Shown: positions 63,862 to 64,000 of the stretch, piece by piece
How the letters are laid out: each line of letters opens with the position of its first letter
How positions within the stretch are numbered: position 1 is the stretch's first letter
NCBI GenBank assembly: GCA_038501785.1
Contig: JBAMJR010000070.1
Location: 4,503,501-4,567,500, forward strand
From: Myoxocephalus aenaeus
Lineage: Eukaryota; Chordata; Actinopteri; Perciformes; Cottidae
Direction: 5' to 3'
Length of the DNA stretch: 64,000 nt
Made by a program: the position numbers and the translations under genes
The notes under the pieces: model-generated
Databases searched by the model: none
What the model saw: only the letters and a program-made list of their open reading frames with translations
Told to the model about the DNA's origin: nothing

Positions 63862-64000
63862 GGGTTGGGGGAGGGGCGGCTGCTCGGACTGCCGGCGGAC
63901 CCCTTACCCCCTCCAACCCCCTGGATTCACCTTACCAGCCCTGCCTCTCCTCTGGGACGGGACTCTGCCGAGGGGAGGGGACTAAAACTCACATCATGGG
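63862..64000 (+). other. rnf152: Start of the rnf152 3' UTR
   Basis: GC-rich sequence after the TGA at 63,859-63,861. No polyadenylation signal is present before the window ends. Confidence 0.8.

Overview
The window is nuclear DNA from a ray-finned fish, most likely a percomorph-type teleost. The evidence is spliced genes with GT-AG introns, a Bucky ball family germ-plasm gene, a teleost-like RNF152 orthologue, very dense (CA)n, (GA)n and (GGA)n microsatellites, and dispersed repeats of the kind common in fish. There is no sign of bacterial, viral or organellar DNA, and no tRNA, rRNA or CRISPR array was seen. Species cannot be read from the sequence.

Left edge (1-7.1 kb): two tandem genes on the plus strand. 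The first is cut by the window edge; its 3' part is a large exon followed by two tiny ones, ending at 1772. The second is complete (3464-6930, four exons, 826 codons plus stop) and is clearly Bucky ball (Buc)/Velo1 family, the organiser of the Balbiani body and germ plasm in oocytes. Both genes share the same 3' architecture: a phase-1 intron after the big exon, a short penultimate exon, another phase-1 intron, and a 9-10 codon last exon ending Arg-Cys-stop. I therefore read the first gene as a diverged Buc-family paralogue, which is an inference. About 100-350 bp upstream of the complete gene's ATG is a cluster of CCAAT boxes and TAATTG elements, plausible for an oocyte promoter.

7.1-27.9 kb: intergenic. 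I see no convincing gene. It holds three large tandem arrays that share a GTCTCTTTGT core (9.7-10.2, 19.5-20.1, 23.8-24.6 kb), a 150 bp GAA/TTC tract (18.9-19.0 kb), long dinucleotide tracts, transposon remnants, and a 21-bp minisatellite (26.7-27.4 kb) lying just upstream of a CpG-rich block.

27.9-64.0 kb: the rnf152 locus. The CpG-rich block at 27.96-28.17 kb ends in a good splice donor and is my candidate for the non-coding first exon. The single coding exon starts at 63029 and encodes a 217-aa RING-TM protein at 63208-63861. RNF152 is a lysosomal E3 ligase that restrains mTORC1. The roughly 35 kb between them would be one intron. It holds many microsatellites, AT-rich blocks with homeodomain-core sequences that resemble enhancers, and at least six copies of a dispersed repeat. 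The roughly 73-bp internal unit of that repeat contains a close match to the CTCF core motif. The copies at 29.7 kb point one way and those at 37.1-37.5, 41.9, 45.9 and 61.2-61.6 kb mostly the other.

The two gene systems (maternal germ-plasm assembly, and lysosomal/neural ubiquitin signalling) have no obvious functional link; they are neighbours only.
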